From the NCBI GenBank assembly GCA_051877515.1, contig JBJEIY010000017.1, forward strand, positions 124,001 to 188,000: 64,000 nucleotides of DNA. Direction: 5' to 3'. The notes below the pieces were generated by a model that was not told the DNA's origin, searched no databases, and was given only the letters and a program-made list of their open reading frames with translations. The DNA is from XBB1006 sp051877515 (lineage in GTDB: Bacteria; Bacillota; Clostridia; Lachnospirales; Lachnospiraceae). A program made the translations under genes and the position numbers. This document shows, piece by piece, positions 7,513 through 14,929 of this stretch (positions within the stretch are counted from its first letter, which is position 1; each line of letters begins with the position of its first letter).

Positions 7513-8628
7513 ATGGCTAGGACAAAAAAGCATAATGGTAATTTTCGTAAGACAATTTCCTATAATGGAAAAAGATATGATGTTTACGGAAAGACAGAGC
7601 AGGAACTATTTGAGAATGTAGCCAAAAAGAAGGCAGAATTAGAAAGAGGGTATGAAAAGGTATACAACCCTTCCTTGTATGAGTATTACACTCATTTTGA
7701 CGAGGTTAGAAGCCGCGAGATTAAAGAAAGTACATTGCGTGCGCAAAGATGCCAGTTCAACAATATTGCGGCCGTAGAATTGGCAAATGGAGTTGTATTT
7801 GGCAATATGAAGATCAAAGACATTACTAGGCGTGATATAGAAACGGCAAGGCAGAAACTTCTTGATAATGGCAAAACACCGCAAAACCTTAATAATTGCT
7901 TTTCGCATTTGAATCATGTGCTTCAAAGTGCCGTCCTGGATGATACCATTGTAAAGAATCCATGCAGAGCCCTAAAACAGCTCAAGCGGGACATTCCACC
8001 AATAGGCGAGAATAAACACCGGGCATTGTCGGAAACGGAAACGGAAAAATTCTTCCAGGTGGCAAAGGAAAAGAATAGCTTTTATTATTATGACTTTCTT
8101 ATGATGGTAAAAACAGGGCTTAGGGTTGGAGAGCTTACAGCCCTATACCCAACAGATATAGACGCTAAAAACGGCTTTATTCATGTTAGAAGGACTATAT
8201 CTAGAACGGAAACGGGCGCTTATGTAGTTGGTGAAAATGCAAAGACAAAAAGCGGGATCCGGGACATTCCTTTAACGGATGATGTAAAAGAGATCGTTAA
8301 AAAGCAGGAAAAGTTTAATACAGACTTTTTCGGATTGGAAAGAAGCGGACTTCTCTTTCGGTCAATGGATGGTAAAATACTCCGGGAATACTGTTTAAAC
8401 AGGGAAATAAAGAGATTGTGCAAGGCCACAGGCATAGAGCCATTTACTTGCCACGCCTTCCGGAATACGTTTGCAACACGCTTTATAGAACAAAGGCCGC
8501 AGGACTATAAAATACTTTCTGAAATACTGGGGCATAAAGACATAAGCATTACACTAAACCTTTATACCCACGTTATGACGGAAAACAAGGTAAAAGCAAT
8601 GAACGATATAATTATAAGAGTTTCATAG
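7513..8628 (+). CDS. int: Tyrosine-recombinase integrase
   Basis: The 371-residue protein starts at ATG 7513 after GAAAGGAG. It has an N-terminal arm-binding domain of beta strands (residues 1-50, GNFRKTISYNGKRYDVYG), a SAM-like core-binding domain (about 60-165) and a C-terminal catalytic domain with R204 (GLRVGE), H314-x-x-R317 (HAFR), H341 (LGHK) and the nucleophile Y351 (LYTHV). All catalytic residues are present, so it should be active. It would integrate the element into the 3' end of the adjacent tRNA-Leu gene, about 390 bp downstream, consistent with the 20-bp repeats at both ends. The TACCGCAT repeats at both ends are the natural candidates for its N-terminal arm domain. Confidence 0.95.
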   Translation: MARTKKHNGNFRKTISYNGKRYDVYGKTEQELFENVAKKKAELERGYEKVYNPSLYEYYTHFDEVRSREIKESTLRAQRCQFNNIAAVELANGVVFGNMKIKDITRRDIETARQKLLDNGKTPQNLNNCFSHLNHVLQSAVLDDTIVKNPCRALKQLKRDIPPIGENKHRALSETETEKFFQVAKEKNSFYYYDFLMMVKTGLRVGELTALYPTDIDAKNGFIHVRRTISRTETGAYVVGENAKTKSGIRDIPLTDDVKEIVKKQEKFNTDFFGLERSGLLFRSMDGKILREYCLNREIKRLCKATGIEPFTCHAFRNTFATRFIEQRPQDYKILSEILGHKDISITLNLYTHVMTENKVKAMNDIIIRVS

Positions 8629-8642
8629 CAGAAAGGAAAAAT

Positions 8643-8756
8643 ATGGAAAGCATAAAGAATCAAATTATTTCAGAGTTGCAGGAGATCAATAACGAAGAGT
8701 TTTTAAAATGGATTCTTGCCTATGTTAGGAGAATAAGACAAGGACAAAATAAGTAA
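8643..8756 (+). CDS. Small ORF after integrase (37 aa)
   Basis: ATG 8643 is preceded by AGAAAGGAAA, and the frame runs to TAA 8754-8756, just before a strong terminator. The 37-residue product is amphipathic and basic at its end (EFLKWILAYVRRIRQGQ). Position after int and before the arm sites suggests a small accessory factor, possibly a directionality or regulatory peptide. No family is recognised; the good ribosome site and terminator placement are the main support. Confidence 0.5.
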   Translation: MESIKNQIISELQEINNEEFLKWILAYVRRIRQGQNK

Positions 8757-8762
8757 GTTTTT

Positions 8763-8792
8763 GGGGCACTTTTCCGGTGCCCCTCTTTTTTT
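8763..8792 (+). terminator. Terminator after integrase unit
   Basis: GGGGCAC (8763-8769) pairs with GTGCCCC (8777-8783), followed by CTTTTTTTT. Confidence 0.92.
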
Positions 8793-8801
8793 GAAAAAAT
8801 T

Positions 8802-8876
8802 TACCGCATTTCTTTTTGAAAAACAGCCGGGATCCCTTGTTTTATACCGCATTTCGTACCGCACTTTTTACCGCAT
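8802..8876. promoter_or_regulatory. Right candidate integrase arm-binding repeats
   Basis: TACCGCAT occurs at 8802, 8845 and 8869, with TACCGCAC at 8857. The last three are phased at exactly 12 bp and a degenerate TACCTCAA follows at 8880. They match the 12-bp-phased pair at the left end (2329, 2341). The att core itself contains the inverted form ATGCGGAA. Confidence 0.6.
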
Positions 8877-8974
8877 TTGTACCTCAAAAGGCACAAATAA
8901 GGACATAATGCCAACGCTACCCAATGAACAAAGTGAGGGTTAAGAAACCCAGTAAAATCAAGGGTTTGAGCAAT

Positions 8975-9004
8975 AAAAAAGTTGCCTAGATAACACTAGA
9001 CAAC
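8975..9004 (-). terminator. Element-borne replacement terminator for tRNA-Leu
   Basis: On the minus strand GTTGTCTAG pairs with CTAGGCAAC (one mismatch) and is followed by six T. It lies inside the element, 17 bp past the tRNA 3' end. It thus restores transcription termination after the native terminator (2223-2257) was separated by integration. Confidence 0.8.
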
Positions 9005-9017
9005 TCACTATAAAATA

Positions 9018-9037
9018 TAATGCGGAAGATGGGACTT
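9018..9037. repeat. attR: 20-bp repeat within tRNA-Leu 3' end
   Basis: Identical to 2269-2288. Seventeen bases (9021-9037) are the tRNA 3' end and three (9018-9020) lie beyond it. This copy keeps the tRNA gene intact. Confidence 0.9.
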
Positions 9038-9104
9038 GAACCCACACGTCTATACAGACACAAGATCCTTAGTCTTGCCTGTCTGCCAATTCCAGCACTT
9101 CCGC
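9021..9104 (-). tRNA. tRNA-Leu, anticodon AAG
   Basis: Read on the minus strand: acceptor GCGGAAG pairs with CTTCCGC plus discriminator A; D arm with TTGGC; anticodon stem CAAGA/TCTTG around the loop CTAAGGA (anticodon AAG, codon CTT); a long class II variable arm; T loop TTCAAGT. CCA is not encoded. An A at wobble position 34 is uncommon in bacteria outside tRNA-Arg(ACG) and implies deamination to inosine. The 3' end serves as the element's attachment site. Confidence 0.95.
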
Positions 9105-9125
9105 ATGTCACTACGCGACTTATTC

Positions 9126-9154
9126 ATGATAGCAAAAGGATGAATTTTTGTCAA
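9126..9154 (-). promoter_or_regulatory. Promoter of tRNA-Leu
   Basis: On the minus strand: TTGACA (9154-9149), a 17-bp spacer, TATCAT (9131-9126), about 21 bp before the mature tRNA 5' end. Confidence 0.8.
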
Positions 9155-9188
9155 CAGATAATCTTAAAAACTTTCAACAGAAAATAGC

Positions 9189-9216
9189 TTGCCTTTTTCC
9201 GGAATATGGATATAAT
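9189..9216 (+). promoter_or_regulatory. Promoter of rho
   Basis: TTGCCT (9189-9194), 16-bp spacer, TATAAT (9211-9216). A leader of about 75 nt precedes rho. Confidence 0.65.
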
Positions 9217-9297
9217 TAAAGAAGAGTTTTGTCTTTAGTAAACAAGTCGATTCTGACAAATTACCCACTTAAGAAGGAATAAAGGAGTATAGTTTTG

Positions 9298-10791
9298 ATG
9301 AGAGAAAAGTATGAGAGCCTTTCCCTTGCAGCATTAAAAGATATTGCGCAGCATCGCGGCATTAAGGTGTCCGGTTTAAGAAAAGCGCAGATTGTGGAAG
9401 CCATGCTGCAAAAAGATGAAGAAGAGGCCACGCAGCAGGGGAGTGTGGCAGCCGATGAAACATCCGATGTAAAGGGGAAAAAAGCAGATAGGGAGCGCAA
9501 TGAAGGAAAAGAACGTGGGGAAAACAGGGAACGTTCTGAGAACAAAGAGCATGGTAACTCAAAAGAGCATTATCCCAAGATCCCGGATTACAGCATGACT
9601 CCGGAAGAGGCAGCAAGAGATGCAGAGCTTAAGAGTAAGATGTCAGAGGAAGTAAATGCATTAGACAGCGGAAAAGTTGCCTGTGGTATTCTGGAAGTTA
9701 TGCAGGACGGATACGGTTTTATCCGTAGTGATAATTTCCTGCCCGGAGAAGTGGATGTATACGTTGCGCCGTCATTGATCCGCCGTTTTCATCTCAAAAC
9801 AGGTGACCGGATCAAAGGAAAAATCCGTATCCCCAATCAGGGAGAGAAATATTCGGCATTACTGTATTTGTTAAGCGTGAATGAAGAGTTTCCGGAGAAT
9901 TGTTTCAGACGCCCCTCTTTTGAGGATCTGACACCGATTTTCCCAAATGAAAGACTTCACTTGGAATATCCGGGATGTACCACAGCTATGCGGGTTGTGG
10001 ATCTGATCGCACCTATCGGAAAAGGACAGCGTGGAATGATCGTTTCCCCGCCAAAAGCAGGAAAGACCACCCTTTTAAAACAGTGTGCAAAATCCCTTCT
10101 TCGGAATAATCCGGAAATGCATCTGATCATTTTGCTGATCGATGAACGACCGGAGGAAGTAACGGATATCAAAGAAGCAATCCATGGTCAGAACGTGGAA
10201 GTGATCTATTCTACCTTTGATGAACTTCCTGAACATCACAAACGAGTGGCTGAGATGGTTCTGGAACGCGGAAAGCGTCTGGTAGAGCATGGTCATGATG
10301 TGGTTATTCTGTTAGACAGTATTACCCGTCTTACCCGTGCCTACAACCTGACTGTGCCGCCCAGTGGCCGTACCCTCACCGGAGGTCTTGACCCGGCAGC
10401 TCTGCATATGCCAAAGAAATTCTTTGGTGCGGCAAGAAACATGAGAGAGGGCGGAAGCCTTACGGTGCTGGCAACTGCATTGGTGGATACCGGAAGTAAG
10501 ATGGACGATGTGGTTTATGAGGAATTCAAGGGAACCGGTAACATGGAACTGGTACTTGACCGCAAGCTTTCTGAGAAACGGATCTTTCCGGCGGTGGATA
10601 TTGTTAAATCCGGTACGCGGCGTGATGATCTGCTGTTATCCCGACAGGAGCAGCAGGCTATGGATATTATGCGCCGGGGCTTAAACGGAGTGAAGGCAGA
10701 TACGGTTGCTGAAACGGTGCTTCGTCTTTTTGCCAATAGCAAGACCAATGAGGAAGTCACAACCGACATTATCAGAAAACGAATTTTGTAA
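9298..10791 (+). CDS. rho: Transcription termination factor Rho
   Basis: ATG 9298 is chosen over TTG 9295, with AAAGGAG 10 bp upstream; 497 residues. It has an N-terminal Rho_N helix bundle (residues about 5-40), a charged, disordered Arg/Glu/Asn-rich insert (about 45-95) typical of clostridial Rho, a cold-shock RNA-binding domain (GYGFIR around 140) and the hexameric ATPase with Walker A PPKAGKTT (251-258) and Walker B region VVILLDSITRL. It ends RNA synthesis on untranslated transcripts by threading RNA through the ring. It heads the conserved rho-rpmE-DUF1385-prmC-prfA block. Confidence 0.98.
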   Translation: MREKYESLSLAALKDIAQHRGIKVSGLRKAQIVEAMLQKDEEEATQQGSVAADETSDVKGKKADRERNEGKERGENRERSENKEHGNSKEHYPKIPDYSMTPEEAARDAELKSKMSEEVNALDSGKVACGILEVMQDGYGFIRSDNFLPGEVDVYVAPSLIRRFHLKTGDRIKGKIRIPNQGEKYSALLYLLSVNEEFPENCFRRPSFEDLTPIFPNERLHLEYPGCTTAMRVVDLIAPIGKGQRGMIVSPPKAGKTTLLKQCAKSLLRNNPEMHLIILLIDERPEEVTDIKEAIHGQNVEVIYSTFDELPEHHKRVAEMVLERGKRLVEHGHDVVILLDSITRLTRAYNLTVPPSGRTLTGGLDPAALHMPKKFFGAARNMREGGSLTVLATALVDTGSKMDDVVYEEFKGTGNMELVLDRKLSEKRIFPAVDIVKSGTRRDDLLLSRQEQQAMDIMRRGLNGVKADTVAETVLRLFANSKTNEEVTTDIIRKRIL

Positions 10792-10809
10792 AAAAACTTT
10801 GCAAACCGC

Positions 10810-10838
10810 TTGCATATAGGAAAATCTTATGCTACAAT
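10810..10838 (+). promoter_or_regulatory. Promoter of rpmE
   Basis: TTGCAT (10810-10815), 17-bp spacer, TACAAT (10833-10838), giving a leader of about 70 nt. Confidence 0.6.
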
Positions 10839-10845
10839 GAATAAG

Positions 10846-10866
10846 CTGTTTGCAGAGTTCAAACAG
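10846..10866 (+). promoter_or_regulatory. Hairpin in the rpmE leader
   Basis: CTGTTTG pairs perfectly with CAAACAG around a 7-nt loop at the expected 5' end of the transcript. Ribosomal-protein leaders that bind their own product are known for L31 in Firmicutes; that this is one is inference. Confidence 0.4.
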
Positions 10867-10916
10867 GTCAAATGTAAATAATTGTTTATTTAAATATAGT
10901 ATGAGAGGTGAAAGTC

Positions 10917-11123
10917 ATGAGAGAAGGAATCCATCCAGCTTATTATCAGGCAACTGTAACTTGCAACTGTGGAAATACATTTACTACAGGATCAACCAAA
11001 GAATCCATCCACGTAGAAATCTGTTCCAAATGCCATCCGTTCTATACCGGACAGCAGAAAGCTACCAAAGCTCGTGGACGTATTGATCAGTTCAACAAGA
11101 AATACGGCATTAAAGCAGAGTAA
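10917..11123 (+). CDS. rpmE: 50S ribosomal protein bL31
   Basis: ATG 10917 is used, with GAGAGGTG upstream, rather than the in-frame GTG 10908; 68 residues. The zinc-binding (C+) form is clear: CNCG near the N-terminus and CSKCHPFYTG in the middle, matching the four-ligand site of bL31. C-terminal KKYG is typical. It forms part of the bridge between the large and small subunits. It has its own promoter and terminator and lies between rho and the DUF1385 gene, a conserved clostridial order. Confidence 0.98.
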   Translation: MREGIHPAYYQATVTCNCGNTFTTGSTKESIHVEICSKCHPFYTGQQKATKARGRIDQFNKKYGIKAE

Positions 11124-11137
11124 TAAGATTTACAGCA

Positions 11138-11166
11138 GGGTTGAGGGTCAAACCTCAACCCGTTTT
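11138..11166 (+). terminator. Terminator after rpmE
   Basis: GGGTTGAGG pairs with CCTCAACCC, followed by GTTTT. Confidence 0.88.
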
Positions 11167-11189
11167 AAGTTGAGGAAGGAAAAATACGC

Positions 11190-12083
11190 ATGAGATCATC
11201 GAATATAGGCGGACAGGCTGTGATGGAAGGCGTCATGATGAAAAACAAAGACGTCTATGCCGTAGCAGTCCGCAAACCGGATAAAGAGATTGATGTTCAG
11301 GTATTTCCTGTGGACAAATCCGGTGAACGATTTAAGAAGATCCCTGTTTTACGCGGTGTGGAAGTATTCATTACTTCACTTGTCATAGGAATGAAGACCC
11401 TGACCTATTCCGCGTCTTTTTTTGAGGATGAGGAGGGAAAAGAACCCCTTTCTGAGAAAAAGGAAAAAGCGCTGATGACGGGCACCATCCTGCTGTCTGT
11501 GCTTTTGGCGGTGGGACTGTTCATGGTTACACCTTATTTGATCTCCCTGGCCTTCGGAAAGCTCATTTCCTCCGTTACGGCATTGGCGGTGATTGAGGGT
11601 GTTATGAGGCTGGTGATCTTTTTTGTCTATATTGCAGTGATTTCCAGACTGGAGGATATCCAGAGGGTGTTCATGTACCATGGGGCAGAGCACAAATGTA
11701 TCAACTGCATTGAACATGGCTATGAATTAACCGTAGAGAATGTCAGAAAGGCTTCCAGACTGCATAAGCGATGCGGAACCAGCTTTTTGCTCATTGTTAT
11801 GATCGTCAGTGTAATCTTTTTTGTGTTTATCCGGATTCAATCACCGTTATGGAGACTGGTGATCCGTCTGTTGCTGATCCCTGTGATCGCAGGGGTATCC
11901 TATGAGTTTCTGAAATTCGCAGGACGCAGCGACAATGCGGTGATCAACACCCTTAGTAAGCCGGGACTCTGGCTTCAGAAGATGACCACCAAAGAACCGG
12001 ATGACAGTATGATCGAGGTGGGCATTGCATCCGTGGAAGCGGTTTTTGACTGGAAAGCATTTCTTCAAGAGGAGCAGCCATGA
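11190..12083 (+). CDS. DUF1385 (YqhQ-like) membrane protein
   Basis: A 297-residue protein that opens with the DUF1385 hallmark IGGQAVMEGVMM and includes the internal YHGAEHKCINCIEHG and RCGTSFLLIV segments of this family. Hydrophobic segments lie at about residues 97-120, 130-155 and 205-245, so it is an integral membrane protein. The biochemical role is unknown. Position between rpmE and prmC-prfA is conserved in many clostridia and bacilli. Its stop overlaps the prmC start by 4 bp, so the three genes are cotranscribed. Confidence 0.93.
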   Translation: MRSSNIGGQAVMEGVMMKNKDVYAVAVRKPDKEIDVQVFPVDKSGERFKKIPVLRGVEVFITSLVIGMKTLTYSASFFEDEEGKEPLSEKKEKALMTGTILLSVLLAVGLFMVTPYLISLAFGKLISSVTALAVIEGVMRLVIFFVYIAVISRLEDIQRVFMYHGAEHKCINCIEHGYELTVENVRKASRLHKRCGTSFLLIVMIVSVIFFVFIRIQSPLWRLVIRLLLIPVIAGVSYEFLKFAGRSDNAVINTLSKPGLWLQKMTTKEPDDSMIEVGIASVEAVFDWKAFLQEEQP

Positions 12084-12910
12084 CATATCAGGAAGCACTG
12101 AAGGCAGGTGAAAACTGTCTTACGAAGGCAGGGGTCGATAGTCCCCGGGTAGATGCCTGGACCTTGTTAGAGCATGTGTGTCACGTGGACAGGACCTACT
12201 ACCTGACACATTTCAAAGAAGAACTGTCTTCGGATGAGGAGAAAAAGTATCACGATTTTCTAACCCAAAGGGCAAACCATGTTCCACTGCAGTATATTAC
12301 GGGATACCAATGCTTCATGGGATATGATTTCAAGGTAAATTCCTCAGTGCTGATTCCCAGGCAGGATACGGAGGTGCTGGTGGAAGAGGTAAGCACTTTG
12401 CTCCACGAGGGAGACCGGGTGCTGGATCTGTGTACCGGATCAGGGTGCATCATAACTTCATTGAAGTGTATGAATCCCTCCATTCAGGCTGTGGGCTCTG
12501 ATATCTCCAAAGACGCGCTTTTACTGGCAAAAGAAAATGCAAAGAATAACCGGGCAGAAGTTGAGTTTGTATACAGTGATCTGTTTGAAAAAATAGAGGG
12601 GACATTTCATGTCATCGTTTCTAATCCGCCTTATATTAAAAGTGCGGTAATAGAAGGTCTGGATAGTGAAGTAAAGGATTATGAACCATATGAAGCATTA
12701 GACGGAAAAGAGGACGGTCTTTATTTTTACCGTCTTATTATAGAACAAAGCAAAGAATTCCTGGTGCCGGGCGGACATCTGTGTTTTGAGATCGGATACG
12801 ATCAGGGCGCAGAGGTCTCTGAGTTGCTGAAAGAGCAGGGGTATCAGGACATTCAGGTAAAAAAAGATTTGGCGGGGCTGGATCGTGTGATAACAGCCCG
12901 GAAAGGATAG
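12080..12910 (+). CDS. prmC: Release factor glutamine N5-methyltransferase
   Basis: Starts with ATGA overlapping the previous stop; 276 residues, the normal length. It has an N-terminal helical domain (1-90), the SAM-binding motif DLCTGSGCI near 115 and the catalytic NPPY at 182-185, which positions the glutamine side chain. It methylates the GGQ glutamine of release factors RF1 and RF2. The substrate RF1 is encoded 4 bp downstream, a classical pairing. Confidence 0.98.
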   Translation: MTYQEALKAGENCLTKAGVDSPRVDAWTLLEHVCHVDRTYYLTHFKEELSSDEEKKYHDFLTQRANHVPLQYITGYQCFMGYDFKVNSSVLIPRQDTEVLVEEVSTLLHEGDRVLDLCTGSGCIITSLKCMNPSIQAVGSDISKDALLLAKENAKNNRAEVEFVYSDLFEKIEGTFHVIVSNPPYIKSAVIEGLDSEVKDYEPYEALDGKEDGLYFYRLIIEQSKEFLVPGGHLCFEIGYDQGAEVSELLKEQGYQDIQVKKDLAGLDRVITARKG

Positions 12911-12914
12911 GATC

Positions 12915-13991
12915 ATGTTTGATAAGTTGGATGATTTACTAGTTCGTCTGGAAGAGATTCTGCGGGATTTAAGTGAGCCGGGTGTGGCCAACGATACCAA
13001 ACGCTTCCAGCAGTTGATGAAGGAGCAGGCAGAACTGACTCCCATCGCAGATACCTATAAAGAATACAAACAGGCCAAACAGGACGAGGCAGATGCTCTG
13101 ACCATGCTGGATGAAGAAAGCGATGATGAGCTTCGTGACATGGCCAAAGAAGAATTAAGCGATGCCAAGAAACGTATTGAGGCTTTAGAGGAAAAACTTA
13201 AGATTCTTCTTCTGCCGAAGGACCCCAATGATGAGAAAAACGTAATCGTGGAGATCCGCGCCGGTGCAGGCGGCGATGAGGCAGCATTGTTTGCGGCAGA
13301 GATCTACCGTATGTATGTACACTATGCCGAGAGTCAGCACTGGAAGGTAGAGACCATGAGCGTGGATGAAATTGGAATCGGCGGTATGAAGGAAGTCACC
13401 TTCATGTTAAGCGGACAGAGCGTCTATTCCAAGATGAAGTACGAAAGTGGTGTGCATCGTGTACAGCGAGTGCCGGAAACAGAGTCCGGCGGAAGGATCC
13501 ATACCTCTACCATCACTGTAGCTGTGATGCCGGAGGCAGAAGATGTGGATGTGCAGATCGATGAAAAAGATGTCCGTGTGGACGTTATGAGAGCATCCGG
13601 AAATGGAGGACAGTGCGTTAACACTACCGACTCCGCGGTACGTTTAACCCATATGCCAACCGGAATCGTGGTATACAGCCAGACAGAGAAATCTCAGTTG
13701 CAGAACAAGGCGAAAGCCTATGCCCTGCTGCGTGCCAAGCTGTATGACATTGAGCAGCAGAAGGCTCATGATGCGGAAGCAGAGCTTCGTAAGAGCCAGG
13801 TGGGAACCGGAGACCGTTCTGAGAAGATCCGTACCTACAACTTCCCCCAGGGCCGTGTTACCGACCACCGCATCAACCTGACCCTGTACAAGCTGGACAA
13901 GATCATGAATGGTGATATCCAGGAGATCGTGGATGCATGTATCGCAGCAGACCAGGCAGCGAAGTTAAGTAAGATGCAGGAACAGGGATAG
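12915..13991 (+). CDS. prfA: Peptide chain release factor 1
   Basis: A 358-residue protein of normal length. It has an N-terminal helical domain, the RF1-type decoding segment RVPETESGGRIHTS (PxT as PET), and the peptidyl-hydrolysis motif GGQ at 231-233 within RASGNGGQCVNTT. It recognises UAA and UAG and releases finished peptides. It is expressed with prmC, which modifies its GGQ. Its last 45 bp are repeated at 15092-15136 with one mismatch, and its terminator is partly repeated at 15221-15257. Confidence 0.98.
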   Translation: MFDKLDDLLVRLEEILRDLSEPGVANDTKRFQQLMKEQAELTPIADTYKEYKQAKQDEADALTMLDEESDDELRDMAKEELSDAKKRIEALEEKLKILLLPKDPNDEKNVIVEIRAGAGGDEAALFAAEIYRMYVHYAESQHWKVETMSVDEIGIGGMKEVTFMLSGQSVYSKMKYESGVHRVQRVPETESGGRIHTSTITVAVMPEAEDVDVQIDEKDVRVDVMRASGNGGQCVNTTDSAVRLTHMPTGIVVYSQTEKSQLQNKAKAYALLRAKLYDIEQQKAHDAEAELRKSQVGTGDRSEKIRTYNFPQGRVTDHRINLTLYKLDKIMNGDIQEIVDACIAADQAAKLSKMQEQG

Positions 13992-13994
13992 AAA
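13950..13994 (+). repeat. prfA 3'-end direct repeat, copy 1
   Basis: The last 42 bases of prfA plus three beyond; matches 15092-15136 in 44 of 45 positions. Marks the left edge of the KilA-N-containing patch. Confidence 0.85.
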
Positions 13995-14052
13995 GCCTTG
14001 ATTTTACAAGGTTTTACGAAATAAACTAGTGAATAGAAAAATTATTTTTACA

Positions 14053-14099
14053 AGAAAAGACGGACTTTGACGCATGTCGCTGTCCGTCTTTTCTTTTTT
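14053..14099 (+). terminator. Terminator of the prfA operon
   Basis: AGAAAAGACGGAC pairs with GTCCGTCTTTTCT, ending in six T. A 22-bp part (14057-14078) is repeated exactly at 15221-15242. Confidence 0.92.
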
Positions 14100-14182
14100 G
14101 CTATAGTTATGATGCACTGTACACCCCTATTTGGGTGGCTTTGATGTGTGTATAGCTCTCATTCGTTGTGGACAAAACAATC

Positions 14183-14244
14183 GAATGTATGTTCTTGTAA
14201 TGATTATAATTATGATATATAATAGATAAAAAAGAATGTATGTT
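14183..14244 (+). promoter_or_regulatory. Promoter of the KilA-N gene flanked by direct repeats
   Basis: TTGTAA (14195-14200), 17-bp spacer, TATAAT (14218-14223). GAATGTATGTT occurs at 14183-14193 and 14234-14244, flanking the promoter as an operator would. AGGAGG follows at about 14250. Confidence 0.6.
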
Positions 14245-14272
14245 TGTATAGGAGGTAGGCGTATGGGAAGAA

Positions 14273-14929
14273 GTGTGGAAGTGCAGGGAACAGATACATA
14301 ATCCCAATTTTAATTATGGCGAATTCGCCATAATTAGAAGCAACGCTGGTTTGAATAGTTATAAGATTAGTGTAAAAGAGTGGACGGAAAAAACAAATGC
14401 TATAGGAATATTTGCAAAAGCAGGAAGATATGGCGGTACATATGCATATAAAGACATAGCATTTGAATTTGGTATGTGGATAAGTCCGGAATTCAAAATT
14501 TACTTGATAAAAGAGTTTGAACGACTCAAAGAAAAAGAACAAGAGCAGTTAGGATGGAATGCAAAAAGAGAACTTGCAAAAGTAAACTATCGTATTCATA
14601 CGGATGCGATAAAAGAAAATCTTATTCCAAAAGAGTTGACAAGCCAACAGACATCCATTATCTATGCTTCAGAAGCGGATGTATTAAATGTTGCATTGTT
14701 TGGCATGACGGCAAAGCAATGGAGAGAGAATAACCCTGATTTAAAAGGCAATATCAGGGATTATGCGTCTATTAATGAGTTGATTTGTTTATCAAATATG
14801 GAAAATATTAATGCGGTGCTGATAGAGGATAAAGTACCTCAAAAAGAAAGATTAATAAAACTGAATAAGATAGCAATACATCAGATGATGATTCTAGAAG
14901 AGAAACAAGGATACAAATACCTAAAATAA
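14273..14929 (+). pseudogene. KilA-N domain protein, 5'-truncated
   Basis: From GTG 14273 the frame encodes 218 residues that match the body and C-terminal part of phage KilA-N proteins (GLNSYKISVKEW, KAGRYGGTYAYKDIAFEF, INYRIHTDAIKENLIP-like, ASEADVLNVALFGMTAKQW). Full-length relatives, as I know them, are about 270-280 residues and begin with roughly 60 residues of KilA-N DNA-binding fold that are absent here. The AGGAGG-linked ATG at 14263 is in another frame and stops after 12 codons (TAA 14299), so the N-terminus is lost and translation is doubtful. A promoter is still present. A 26-bp perfect palindrome lies at 14311-14336. It sits between two copies of the prfA tail. Truncated but expressed protein is the alternative. 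Confidence 0.75.
14311..14336. repeat. Perfect 26-bp palindrome inside KilA-N gene
   Basis: Symmetric about GAATTC (14321-14326), with arms TAATTATGGC / GCCATAATTA. It encodes NYGEFAII in the gene's frame. It could be an operator or a chance effect of conserved codons. Confidence 0.8.

Larger units (their letters stand above)
2269..9037. mobile_element. Integrated satellite-like element in tRNA-Leu (about 6.8 kb)
   Basis: Bounded by identical 20-bp direct repeats (2269-2288 and 9018-9037). The right copy is the 3' end of an intact tRNA-Leu gene. Inside, in order: XRE repressor (minus strand), Xis-like protein, D5-family primase-helicase, TerS-like HTH protein, three small unknowns, ribbon-helix-helix protein, tyrosine integrase and a 37-aa ORF. 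There are no capsid, tail, lysis, relaxase or conjugation genes, so it cannot move alone by any visible route. Size and gene types match phage satellites such as Gram-positive PICIs, although here int is co-oriented with the other genes. A non-packaged replicating integrative element is the alternative. The interior is visibly more AT-rich than the flanks. Confidence 0.85.

Noticed and set aside
11376..11717. Minus-strand ORF within the DUF1385 gene
   Set aside because: Composition is a complement artefact (His- and Gln-rich); the + strand frame has family motifs and a ribosome site.
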